DNA from: Litoditis marina
Lineage: Eukaryota > Nematoda > Chromadorea > Rhabditida > Rhabditidae
DNA length: 64,000 nucleotides
Direction of reading: 5' to 3'
Assembly: GCA_964036275.1 (NCBI GenBank)
Contig: OZ038435.1
Location: forward strand, 7,611,687 to 7,675,686
The notes under the pieces are model-generated. The model saw only the letters and a list, made by a program, of their open reading frames with translations, ran no database searches and was not told the DNA's origin. Positions 39,201 through 50,290 of this stretch are shown here, one piece after another. The first letter of the stretch is position 1, and the number at the start of each line of letters is the position of its first letter. The position numbers and the translations under genes are program-made.

Positions 39201-41294
39201 TTTACAGACCATCACCAACCTTGTTACTTCTCTAAAATATACAAAAATCAGGCCAAACCGTTTAATACTCCTTAAGATATCGCCCAAAGCGCATATTGTT
39301 CGTATGTCCATGGGAGGTGAGGTTAAGTAAGAAGTTTTTGGACCCTAGCTTTGTTCCTGATCGATGAAATTGTCTGAAATTTACAGACCGTCACCAACCT
39401 TGTTAACTCTCTAACATGTACAAAAATCAGGCCAAACCGTTCAATACTCGTTAAGATATCGCCCAAAGCGCATATTGTTCGTATGTCCATGGGAGGTGAG
39501 GTTAAGTGAGAAGTTTTTAGACCCTAGCTTTGTTTCTGATAGATGAAATTGTTTGAAATTTACAGACCATCACCAACCTTGTTACTTCTCTAAAGTATAC
39601 AAAAATCAGGCCAAACCGTTTAATACTCCTTAAGATATCGCCCAAAGCGCATATTGTTCGTATGTCCATGGAGGTGAGGTTAAGTAAGAAGTTTTTGGAC
39701 CCTAGCTTTGTTCCTGATCGATGAAATTGTCTGAAATTTACAGACCGTCACCAACCTTGTTAACTCTCTAACATGTACAAAAATCAGGCCAAACCGTTCA
39801 ATACTCGTTAAGATATCGCCCAAAGCGCATATTGTTCGTATGTCCATGGGAGGTGAGGTTAAGTGAGAAGTTTTTAGACCCTAGCTTTGTTTCTGATAGA
39901 TGAAATTGTTTGAAATTTACAGACCATCACCAACCTTGTTACTTCTCTAAAGTATACAAAAATCAGGCCAAACCGTTCAATACTCGTTAAGATATCGCCC
40001 AAAGCGCATATTGTTCGTATGTCCATGGGAGGTGAGGTTAAGTGAGAAGTTTTTGGACCCTAGCTTTGTTTCTGATAGATGAAATTCTCTGAAATTTACA
40101 GACCATCACCAACCTTGTTACTTCTCTAACATGTACAAAAATCAGGCCAAACCGTTTAATACTCCTTAAGATATCGCCCAAAGCGCATATTGTTCGTATG
40201 TCCATGGGAGGTGAGGTTAAGTAAGAAGTTTTTGGACCCTAGCTTTGTTCCTGATCGATGAAATTGTCTGAAATTTACAGACCGTCACCAACCTTGTTAA
40301 CTCTCTAACATGTACAAAAATCAGGCCAAACCGTTTAATACTCGTTAAGATATCGCCCAAAGCGCATATTGTTCGTATGTCCATGGGAGGTGAGGTTAAG
40401 TGAGAAGTTTTTGGACCCTAGCTTTGTTTCTGATAGATGAAATTCTCTGAAATTTACAGACCATCACCAACCTTGTTACTTCTCTAAAGTATACAAAAAT
40501 CAGGCCAAACCGTTTAATACTCCTTAAGATATCGCCCAAAGCGCATATTGTTCGTATGTCCATGGGAGGTGAGGTTAAGTAAGAAGTTTTTGGACCCTAG
40601 CTTTGTTCCTGATCGATGAAATTGTCTGAAATTTACAGACCGTCACCAACCTTGTTAACTCTCTAACATGTACAAAAATCAGGTTAAACCGTTTAATACT
40701 CGTTAAGATATCGCCCAAAGCGCATATTGTTCGTATGTCCATGGGAGGTGAGGTTAAGTGAGAAGTTTTTGGACCCTAGCTTTGTTTCTGATAGATGAAA
40801 TTCTCTGAAATTTACAGACCATCACCAACCTTGTTACTTCTCTAACATGTACAAAAATCAGGCCAAACCGTTTAATACTCGTTAAGATATCGCCCAAAGC
40901 GCATATTGTTCGTATGTCCATGGGAGGTGAGGTTAAGTGAGAAGTTTTTGGACCCTAGCTTTGTTTCTGATAGATGAAATTCTCTGAAATTTACAGACCA
41001 TCACCAACCTTGTTACTTCTCTAAAGTATACAAAAATCAGGCCAAACCGTTTAATACTCCTTAAGATATCGCCCAAAGCGCATATTGTTCGTATGTCCAT
41101 GGGAGGTGAGGTTAAGTAAGAAGTTTTTGGACCCTAGCTTTGTTCCTGATCGATGAAATTGTCTGAAATTTACAGACCGTCACCAACCTTGTTAACTCTC
41201 TAACATGTACAAAAATCAGGCCAAACCGTTCAATACTCGTTAAGATATCGCCCAAAGCGCATATTGTTCGTATGTCCATGGGAGGTGAGGTTAA
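36285..41294 (-). repeat. 14-monomer higher-order repeat, two copies (2505 bp)
   Basis: The copies are 36285-38789 and 38790 to about 41294. Private variants give the offset: GATGGATGAAATT at 36320 and 38825, and CAGGTTAAACC near 38178 and 40683, both 2505 bp (14 x 179 minus 1). This HOR is rich in monomers with TTTGTTCCTGATCGATG and CGTCACC that alternate with others, and in TTTTTAGACCC variants near 37010, 37370, 39515 and 39870. The copies match for about 12 monomers and then differ: CATTACC at 38433 against CATCACC at 40938. One-base GGG to GG losses differ between copies (37702 in copy 1, 39670 in copy 2). Confidence 0.85.
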
Positions 41295-41834
41295 GTGAGA
41301 AGTTTTTAGACCCTAGCTTTGTTTCTGATAGATGAAATTGTTTGAAATTTACAGACCATCACCAACCTTGTTACTTCTCTAAAGTATACAAAAATCAGGC
41401 CAAACCGTTTAATACTCCTTAAGATATCGCCCAAAGCGCATATTGTTCGTATGTCCATGGGAGGTGAGGTTAAGTAAGAAGTTTTTGGACCCTAGCTTTG
41501 TTCCTGATCGATGAAATTGTCTGAAATTTACAGACCGTCACCAACCTTGTTAACTCTCTAACATGTACAAAAATCAGGCCAAACCGTTCAATACTCGTTA
41601 AGATATCGCCCAAAGCGCATATTGTTCGTATGTCCATGGGAGGTGAGGTTAAGTGAGAAGTTTTGGACCCTAGCTTTGTTTCTGATAAATGAAATTCTCT
41701 GAAATTTACAGACCATCACCAACCTTGTTACTTCTCTAACATGTACAAAAATCAGGCCAAACCGTTTAATACTCCTTAAGATATCGCCCAAAGCGCATAT
41801 TGTTCGTATGTCCATGGGAGGTGAGGTTAAGTAA

Positions 41835-41920
41835 GAAGTTTTTGGACCCTAGCTTTGTTCCTGATCGATGAAATTGTCTGAAATTTACAGAGGGCCAAAC
41901 CGTTTAATACTCCTTAAGAT
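41835..41920 (-). repeat. Truncated monomer / recombination junction
   Basis: At about 41891 the sequence jumps from GAAATTTACAGA straight to GGGCCAAACCG. The expected segment of about 42 bp between them (CGTCACCAACC through CAAAAATCA) is missing. This is the only large internal truncation I saw in block B. It also marks the change from the 14-monomer HOR on the left to a 6-monomer organisation on the right. Confidence 0.85.
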
Positions 41921-42863
41921 ATCGCCCAAAGCGCATATTGTTCGTATGTCCATGGGAGGTGAGGTTAAGTAAGAAGTTTTTGGACCCTAGCTTTGTTTCT
42001 GATAGATGAAATTGTCTGAAATTTACAGACCATCATCAACCTTGTTAACTCTCTAACATGTACAAAAATCAGGTCAAACCGTTTAATACTCGTTAAGATA
42101 TCGCCCAAAGCGCATATTGTTCGTATGTCCATGGGAGGTGAGGTTAAGTGAGAAGTTTTTGGACCCTAGCTTTGTTTCTGATAGATGAAATTCTCTGAAA
42201 TTTACAGACCATCACCAACCTTGTTACTTCTCTAAAGTATACAAAAATCAGGCCAAACCGTTTAATACTCCTTAAGATATCGCCCAAAGCGCATATTGTT
42301 CGTATGTCCATGGGAGGTGAGGTTAAGTAAGAAGTTTTTGGACCCTAGCTTTGTTTCTGATAGATGAAATTCTCTGAAATTTACAGACCATCACCAACCT
42401 TGTTACTTCTCTAAAGTATACAAAAATCAGGCCAAACCGTTTAATACTCCTTAAGATATCGCCCAAAGCGCATATTGTTCGTATGTCCATGGGAGGTGAG
42501 GTTAAGTAAGAAGTTTTTGGACCCTAGCTTTGTTCCTGATCGATGAAATTGTCTGAAATTTACAGACCGTCACCAACCTTGTTAACTCTCTAAAATGTAC
42601 AAAAATCAGGCCAAACCGTTCAATACTCGTTAAGATATCGCCCAAAGCGCATATTGTTCGTATGTCCATGGGAGGTGAGGTTAAGTAAGAAGTTTTTGGA
42701 CCCTAGCTTTGTTTCTGATAGATGAAATTGTCTGAAATTTACAGACCATCATCAACCTTGTTAACTCTCTAACATGTACAAAAATCAGGCCAAACCGTTT
42801 AATACTCGTTAAGATATCGCCCAAAGCGCATATTGTTCGTATGTCCATGGGAGGTGAGGTTAA

Positions 42864-45011
42864 GTGAGAAGTTTTTGGACCCTAGCTTTGTTTCTGATAG
42901 ATGAAATCCTCTGAAATTTACAGACCATCACCAACCTTGTTACTTCTCTAAAGTATACAAAAATCAGGCCAAACCGTTTAATACTCCTTAAGATATCGCC
43001 CAAAGCGCATATTGTTCGTATGTCCATGGGAGGTGAGGTTAAGTAAGAAGTTTTTGGACCCTAGCTTTGTTTCTGATAGATGAAATTCTCTGAAATTTAC
43101 AGACCATCACCAACCTTGTTACTTCTCTAAAGTATACAAAAATCAGGCCAAACCGTTTAATACTCCTTAAGATATCGCCCAAAGCGCATATTGTTCGTAT
43201 GTCCATGGGAGGTGAGGTTAAGTAAGAAGTTTTTGGACCCTAGCTTTGTTTCTGATAGATGAAATTGTCTGAAATTTACAGACCATCACCAACCTTGTTA
43301 ACTCTCTAAAATATACAAAAATCAGGCCAAACCGTTTAATACTCCTTAAGATATCGCCCAAAGCGCATATTGTTCGTATGTCCATGGGAGGTGAGGTTAA
43401 GTAAGAAGTTTTTGGACCCTAGCTTTGTTCCTGATCGATGAAATTGTCTGAAATTTACAGACCGTCACCAACCTTGTTAACTCTCTAAAATGTACAAAAA
43501 TCAGGCCAAACCGTTCAATACTCGTTAAGATATCGCCCAAAGCGCATATTGTTCGTATGTCCATGGGAGGTGAGGTTAAGTAAGAAGTTTTTGGACCCTA
43601 GCTTTGTTTCTGATAGATGAAATTCTCTGAAATTTACAGACCATTACCAACCTTGTTACTCCTCTAAAGTATACAAAAATCAGGCCAAACCGTTTAATAC
43701 TCCTTAAGATATCGCCCAAAGCGCATATTGTTCGTATGTCCATGGGAGGTGAGGTTAAGTGAGAAGTTTTTGGACCCTAGCTTTGTTCCTGATCGATGAA
43801 ATTGTCTGAAATTTACAGACCGTCACCAACCTTGTTGACTCTCTAACATGTACAAAAATCAGGCCAAACCGTTCAATACTCGTTAAGATATCGCCCAAAG
43901 CGCATATTGTTCGTATGTCCATGGGAGGTGAGGTTAAGTGAGAAGTTTTTGGACCCTAGCTTTGTTTCTGATAGATGAAATTCTCTGAAATTTACAGACC
44001 ATCACCAACCTTGTTACTTCTCTAAAGTATACAAAAATCAGGCCAAACCGTTTAATACTCCTTAAGATATCGCCCAAAGCGCATATTGTTCGTATGTCCA
44101 TGGGAGGTGAGGTTAAGTAAGAAGTTTTTGGACCCTAGCTTTGTTTCTGATAGATGAAATTCTCTGAAATTTACAGATCATCACCAACCTTGTTACTTCT
44201 CTAAAGTATACAAAAATCAGGCCAAACCGTTTAATACTCCTTAAGATATCGCCCAAAGCGCATATTGTTCGTATGTCCATGGGAGGTGAGGTTAAGTAAG
44301 AAGTTTTTGGACCCTAGCTTTGTTTCTGATAGATGAAATTGTCTGAAATTTACAGACCATCACCAACCTTGTTAACTCTCTAAAATATACAAAAATCAGG
44401 CCAAACCGTTTAATACTCCTTAAGATATCGCCCAAAGCGCATATTGTTCGTATGTCCATGGGAGGTGAGGTTAAGTAAGAAGTTTTTGGACCCTAGCTTT
44501 GTTCCTGATCGATGAAATTGTCTGAAATTTACAGACCGTCACCAACCTTGTTAACTCTCTAAAATGTACAAAAATCAGGCCAAACCGTTCAATACTCGTT
44601 AAGATATCGCCCAAAGCGCATATTGTTCGTATGTCCATGGGAGGTGAGGTTAAGTAAGAAGTTTTTGGACCCTAGCTTTGTTTCTGATAGATGAAATTCT
44701 CTGAAATTTACAGACCATTACCAACCTTGTTACTCCTCTAAAGTATACAAAAATCAGGCCAAACCGTTTGATACTCCTTAAGATATCGCCCAAAGCGCAT
44801 ATTGTTCGTATGTCCATGGGAGGTGAGGTTAAGTAAGAAGTTTTTGGACCCTAGCTTTGTTTCTGATAGATGAAATTGTCTGAAATTTACAGACCATCAT
44901 CAACCTTGTTAACTCTCTAACATGTACAAAAATCAGGCCAAACCGTTTAATACTCGTTAAGATATCGCCCAAAGCGCATATTGTTCGTATGTCCATGGGA
45001 GGTGAGGTTAA
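42864..45011 (-). repeat. 6-monomer higher-order repeat, two copies (1074 bp each)
   Basis: The copies 42864-43937 and 43938-45011 are exactly 1074 bp each. The shared order is CTCTG with AAAGTATAC; again CTCTG with AAAGTATAC; GTCTG with AAAATATAC; the CCTGATCGATG type with AAAATGTAC and GTTCAATACTCG; CTCTG with CATTACC and ACTCCTCTAAAG. The sixth position differs: CCTGATCG type in copy 1, CATCATC type in copy 2. Copy 1 carries a private GAAATCCTCTG. Confidence 0.8.
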
Positions 45012-45986
45012 GTGAGAAGTTTTTGGACCCTAGCTTTGTTTCTGATAGATGAAATTCTCTGAAATTTACAGACCATCACCAACCTTGTTACTTCTCTAAA
45101 GTATACAAAAATCAGGCCAAACCGTTTAATACTCCTTAAGATATCGCCCAAAGCGCATATTGTTCGTATGTCCATGGGAGGTGAGGTTAAGTAAGAAGTT
45201 TTTGGACCCTAGCTTTGTTTCTGATAGATGAAATTCTCTGAAATTTACAGACCATTACCAACCTTGTTACTCCTCTAAAGTATACAAAAATCAGGCCAAA
45301 CCGTTCAATACTCGTTAAGATATCGCCCAAAGCGCATATTGTTCGTATGTCCATGGGAGGTGAGGTTAAGTAAGAAGTTTTTGGACCCTAGCTTTGTTTC
45401 TGATAGATGAAATTGTCTGAAATTTACAGACCATCATCAACCTTGTTAACTCTCTAACATGTACAAAAATCAGGCCAAACCGTTTAATACTCGTTAAGAT
45501 ATCGCCCAAAGCGCATATTGTTCGTATGTCCATGGGAGGTGAGGTTAAGTGAGAAGTTTTTGGACCCTAGCTTTGTTTCTGATAGATGAAATTCTCTGAA
45601 ATTTACAGACCATCACCAACCTTGTTACTTCTCTAACATGTACAAAAATCAGGCCAAACCGTTTAATACTCGTTAAGATATCGCCCAAAGCGCATATTGT
45701 TCGTATGTCCATGGGAGGTGAGGTTAAGTGAGAAGTTTTTGGACCCTAGCTTTGTTTCTGATAGATGAAATTCTCTGAAATTTACAGACCATCACCAACC
45801 TTGTTACTTCTCTAAAGTATACAAAAATCAGGCCAAACCGTTTAATACTCCTTAAGATATCGCCCAAAGCGCATATTGTTCGTATGTCCATGGGAGGTGA
45901 GGTTAAGTAAGAAGTTTTTGGACCCTAGCTTTGTTCCTGATCGATGAAATTGTCTGAAATTTACAGACCGTCACCAAACCTTGTTA

Positions 45987-46186
45987 NNNNNNNNNNNNNN
46001 NNNNNNNNNNNNNNNNNNNNNNNNNNNNNNNNNNNNNNNNNNNNNNNNNNNNNNNNNNNNNNNNNNNNNNNNNNNNNNNNNNNNNNNNNNNNNNNNNNNN
46101 NNNNNNNNNNNNNNNNNNNNNNNNNNNNNNNNNNNNNNNNNNNNNNNNNNNNNNNNNNNNNNNNNNNNNNNNNNNNNNNNNNNNNN
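45987..46186. other. Assembly gap, exactly 200 N, between two satellite families
   Basis: This is a second run of exactly 200 N. To its left is the 179-bp family; the last readable bases carry an extra A in CACCAAACCTTG, suggesting poor consensus at a contig end. To its right is an unrelated short-unit satellite. Adjacency of the two satellites in the genome is therefore not shown by the sequence. Confidence 0.99.
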
Positions 46187-46200
46187 AACTAGTTCGAATT

Positions 46201-46650
46201 GAGATACAACTAGTTCGAGAGTCATTTGACCGACCGCCGGTGGATTGAGATAAAACTAATTTGAGAGTCATTTGACCGGCCGCCGGTGAATCGAGATCCC
46301 AAAGTCATTTGACCGGCCGCCGGTGAAGTGAAATAAAACTAGTTCGAATTGAGATACAACTAGTTCGAGAGCCATTTGACCGGCCGCCGGTGGATTGAGA
46401 TAAAACTAATTTAAGAGTCATTTGACCGGCCGCCGGTGAAGCGAGATCCCAAAGTCATTTGACCGGCCGCCGGTGAAGTGAAATAAAACTAGTTCGAATT
46501 GAGATACAACTAGTTCGAGAGCCATTCGACCGGCCGCCGGTGGATTGAAATAAAACTAATTTGAGAGTCATTTGACCGGCCGCCGGTGAAGCGAGATCCC
46601 AAAGTCATTTGACCGGCCGTCGGTGAAGTGAAATAAAACTAGTTTGAATT
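46201..46650 (+). repeat. 150-bp trimer period (67+46+37)
   Basis: The string GAGATACAAC recurs at 46201, 46351 and 46501, exactly 150 bp apart. This equals one T67, one T46 and one T37 unit. It is the simplest composite period in the block and appears, with substitutions or extra units, across the rest of it. Confidence 0.85.
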
Positions 46651-48880
46651 GAGATTCAACTAGTTCGAGAGGCATTTGACCGGCCGCCTGTGGATTGAGA
46701 TAAAACAAATTTAAGAGTCATTTGACCGGCCGCCGGTGAATCGAGATCTCAGAGTCATTTGACCGGCCGCCGGTGGATTGAGATAAAACTAATTTGAGAG
46801 TCATTTGACCGGCCGCCGGTGGATTGAGATAAAACTAATTTGAGAGTCATTCGACCGGCCGAATTGAGATACAACTAGTTCGAGAGCCATTTGACCGGCC
46901 GCCTTTGGATTGAGATAAAACTAATTTGAGAGTCATTTGACCGGCCGCCGGTGAATCGAGATCCCAAAGTCATTTGACCGGCCGCCGGTGAAGTGAAATA
47001 AAACTAGTTCGAATTGAAATACAACTAGTTCGAGAGTCATTTGACCGGCCGCCGGTGGATTAATATAAAACGAATTTGAGAATCATTTGACCGGCCGCCG
47101 GTGAATCGAGATCCAAAAGTCATTTGACCGGCCGCCGGTGGATTGAGATAAAACTAATTTGAGAGTCATTTGACCGGCCGCCGGTGGATTGAGATAAAAC
47201 TAATTTGAGAGTCATTCGACCGGCCGAATTGAGATACAACTAGTTCGAGAGCCATTTGACCGGCCGCCGGTGGATTGAGATAAAACTAATTTGAGAGTCA
47301 TTTGACCGGCCGCCGGTGAATCGAGATCCCAAAGTCATTTGACCGGCCGCCGGTGAAGTGAAATAAAACTAGTTCGAATTGAGATACAACTAGTTCGAGA
47401 GTCATTTGACCGGCCGCCGGTGGATTAATATAAAACGAATTTGAGAATCATTTGACCGGCCGCCGGTGAATCGAGATCCAAAAGTCATTTGACCGGCCGC
47501 CGGTGGATTGAGATAAAACTAATTTGAGAGTCATTTGACCGGCCGCCGGTGGATTGAGATAAAACTAATTTGAGAGTCATTCGACCGGCCGAATTGAGAT
47601 ACAACTAGTTCGAGAGCCATTTGACCGGCCGCCGGTGGATTGAGATAAAACTAATTTGAGAGTCATTTGACCGGTCGCCGGTGAAGCGAGATCCCAAAGT
47701 CATTTGACCGGCCGCCGGTGAAGTGAAATAAAACTAGTTCGAATTGAGATACAACTAGTTCGAGAGTCATCTGACCGGCCGCCGGTGAATCGAGATCCCA
47801 GAGTCATTTGACCGGCCGCCGGTGGATTGAGATAAAACTAATTTGAGAGTCATTTGACCGGCCGCCATTAAATCGAGATCCCAGAGTCATTTGACCGGCC
47901 GCCGGTGAATCGAGATCCCAGAGTCATTTGACCGGCCGCCGGTGAAGTGAAATAAAACTAGTTCGAATTGAGATTCAACTAGTTCGAGAGCCATTTGACC
48001 GGCCGCCGGTGGATTGAGATAAAACTAATTTGAGAGTCATTTGACCGGCCGCCGGTGAAGCGAGATCCCAAAGTCATTTGACCGGCCACCGGTGAAAAGA
48101 AATAAATCTAGTTCGAATTGAGATACAACTAGTTCGAGAGTCATTTGACCGCCCGCCGGTAAATCGAGATCCCAGAGGCATTTGACCGGCCGCCGGTGGA
48201 TTGAGATAAAACTAATTTGAGAGTCATTTGACCGGCCGCCGGTGAATCGAGATCCCAAAGTCATTTGACCGGCCGCCGGTGAAGTGAAATAAAACTAGTT
48301 CGAATTGAGATACAACTAGTTCGAGAGCCATTTGACCGGCCGCCGGTGGATTGAGATAAAACTAATTTAAGAGTCATTTGACCGGCCGCCGGTGAAGCGA
48401 GATCCCAAAGTCATTTGACCGGCCGCCGGTGAAGTGAAATAAAACTAGTTCGAATTGAGATACAACTAGTTCGAGAGCCATTCGACCGGCCGCCGGTGGA
48501 TTGAAATAAAACTAATTTGAGAGTCATTTGACCGGCCGCCGGTGAAGCGAGATCCCAAAGTCATTTGACCGGCCGTCGGTGAAGTGAAATAAAACTAGTT
48601 TGAATTGAGATTCAACTAGTTCGAGAGGCATTTGACCGGCCGCCTGTGGATTGAGATAAAACAAATTTAAGAGTCATTTGACCGGCCGCCGGTGAATCGA
48701 GATCTCAGAGTCATTTGACCGGCCGCCGGTGGATTGAGATAAAACTAATTTGAGAGTCATTTGACCGGCCGCCGGTGGATTGAGATAAAACTAATTTGAG
48801 AGTCATTCGACCGGCCGAATTGAGATACAACTAGTTCGAGAGCCATTTGACCGGCCGCCTTTGGATTGAGATAAAACTAA
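46320..48880 (+). repeat. 1956-bp-offset duplication
   Basis: The segment of about 46320-46920 recurs at about 48275-48875. Shared private markers are GGCCGTCGGT at 46615 and 48571, GGCCGCCTGTGG just downstream in both, and the truncated TCGACCGGCCGAATT at 46851 and 48807; all are offset by 1956 bp. GCCGCCTTTGG also follows in both copies. The 365-bp repeats lie between the two copies. Confidence 0.8.
46851..47945 (+). repeat. 365-bp tandem repeat marked by a truncated core
   Basis: A shortened core, TCGACCGGCCGAATTGAG, in which the CCGGTG half is lost, occurs at 46851, 47216 and 47581. The spacing is exactly 365 bp each time, with the same surrounding unit order. The third copy changes after about 47675, where a CCGGTCGCCGG core and GAAGCGAG tail replace CCGGCCGCCGG and GAATCGAG. 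Confidence 0.85.
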
Positions 48881-50290
48881 TTTGAGAGTCATTTGACCGG
48901 TCGCCGGTGAAGCGAGATCCCAAAGTCATTTGACCGGCCGCCGGTGAAGTGGAATAAAACTAGTTCGAATTGAGATACAACTAGTTCGAGAGCCATTCGA
49001 CCGGCCGCCGGTGGATTGGAATAAAACTAATTTTAGAGTCATTTGACCGGCCGCCGGTGAAGCGAGATCCCAAAGTCATTTGACCGGCCGTCGGTGAAGT
49101 GAAATAAAACTAGTTTGAATTGAGATTCAACTTGTTCGAGAGGCATTTGACCGGCCGCCGGTGGATTGAGATAAAACGAATTTAAGAGTCATTTGACCGG
49201 CCGCCGGTGAATCGAGATCTCAGAGTCATTTGACCAGCCGCCGGTGGATTGAGATAAAACTAATTCGAGAGTCATTTGACCGGCCACCGGTGAACCGAGA
49301 TCCCAAAGTAATTTGACCGGCCGCCGGTGAAGTGAAATAAAACTAGTTCGAATTGAGATACAACTAGTTCGAGAGTCATTTGACCGGCCGCCGGTGGATT
49401 AATATAAAACGAATTTGAGAATCATTTGACCGGCCGCCGGTGAATCGAGATCCAAAAGTCATTTGACCGGCCGCCGGTGGATTGAGATAAAACTAATTTG
49501 AGAGTCATTTGGCCGGCCGCCGGTGAAGCGAGATCCCAAAGTCATTTGACCGGCCGCCGGTGAAGTGAAATAAAACTAGTTCGAATTGAGATACAACTAG
49601 TTCGAGAGTCATCTGACCGGCCGCCGGTGAATCGAGATCCCAGAGTCATTTGACCGGCCGCCGGTGGATTGAGATAAAACCAATTTGAGAGTCATTTGAC
49701 CGGCCGCCATTAAATCGAGATCCCAGAGTCATTTGACCGGCCGCCGGTGAATCGAGATCCCAGAGTCATTTGACCGGCCTCCGGTGAAGTGAAATAAAAC
49801 TAGTTCGAATTGAGATTCAACTAGTTCGAGAGCCATTTGACCGGCCGCCGGTGGATTGAGATAAAACTAATTTGAGAGTCATTTGACCGGCCGCCGGTGA
49901 AGCGAGATCCCAAAGTCATTTGACCGGCCGCCGGTGAAAAGAAATAAATCTAGTTCGAATTGAGATACAACTAGTTCGAGAGTCATTTGACCGCCCGCCG
50001 GTAAATCGAGATCCCAGAGGCATTTGACCGGCCGCCGGTGGATTGAGATAAAACTAATTTGAGAGTCATTTGACCGGCCGCCGGTGAATCGAGATCCCAA
50101 AGTCATTTGACCGGCCGCCGGTGAAGTGAAATAAAACTAGTTCGAGGTGAGATACAACTAGTTCGAGAGCCATTTGACCGGCCGCCGGTAAATCGAGATC
50201 CCAGAGGCATTTGACCGGCCGCCGGTGTATTGAAATAAAACTGATTTGAGAGTCATTTGACCGGCCGCCGGTGAACCGAGATCCCAAAGT
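47700..50290 (+). repeat. 1842-bp-offset duplication
   Basis: About 600 bp beginning near 47700 recur near 49540 with the same unit order, including the unusual tail GCCGCCATTAAATCGAG (47871 and 49713) and the core variant GACCGCCCGCCGG. Sites at 48037 and 49879 give an offset of 1842 bp. The copies differ by small changes such as GGCCACCGG against GGCCGCCGG. Confidence 0.75.

Larger units (their letters stand above)
12623..45986 (-). repeat. 179-bp satellite array, block B (reverse sense)
   Basis: About 186 head-to-tail copies of the block A family lie here in reverse complement, reading GCGCATATTGTTCGTATG, TCCATGGGAGGTGAGGTTAA, GAAGTTTTTGGACCC, GTTTCTGATAGATGAAATT and so on. Subfamilies are told apart by GTCTG / CTCTG / GTTCG / GTTTG after GATGAAATT; by CATCATCAACC / CATCACCAACC / CATTACCAACC / CGTCACCAACC; by AACATGTAC / AAAGTATAC / AAAATATAC / AACATATATA; and by ACTCCTTAAG / ACTCGTTAAG. 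The ACTCGTTAAG state is common here and was not seen in block A. Conversely, the block A AACAGAGATGG state was not seen here. Monomer phase is very regular: equivalent sites at 26262 and 35212 are exactly 50 x 179 bp apart. HORs of 3, 6, 14 and 15 monomers are listed separately. Confidence 0.97.

Noticed and set aside
12623..45986. CENP-B box-like site at TTCGTATGTCCATGGG
   Set aside because: It begins with TTCG, but the fixed A and the CGGG of the box NTTCGNNNNANNCGGGN are not at the required positions. I do not claim a CENP-B box.
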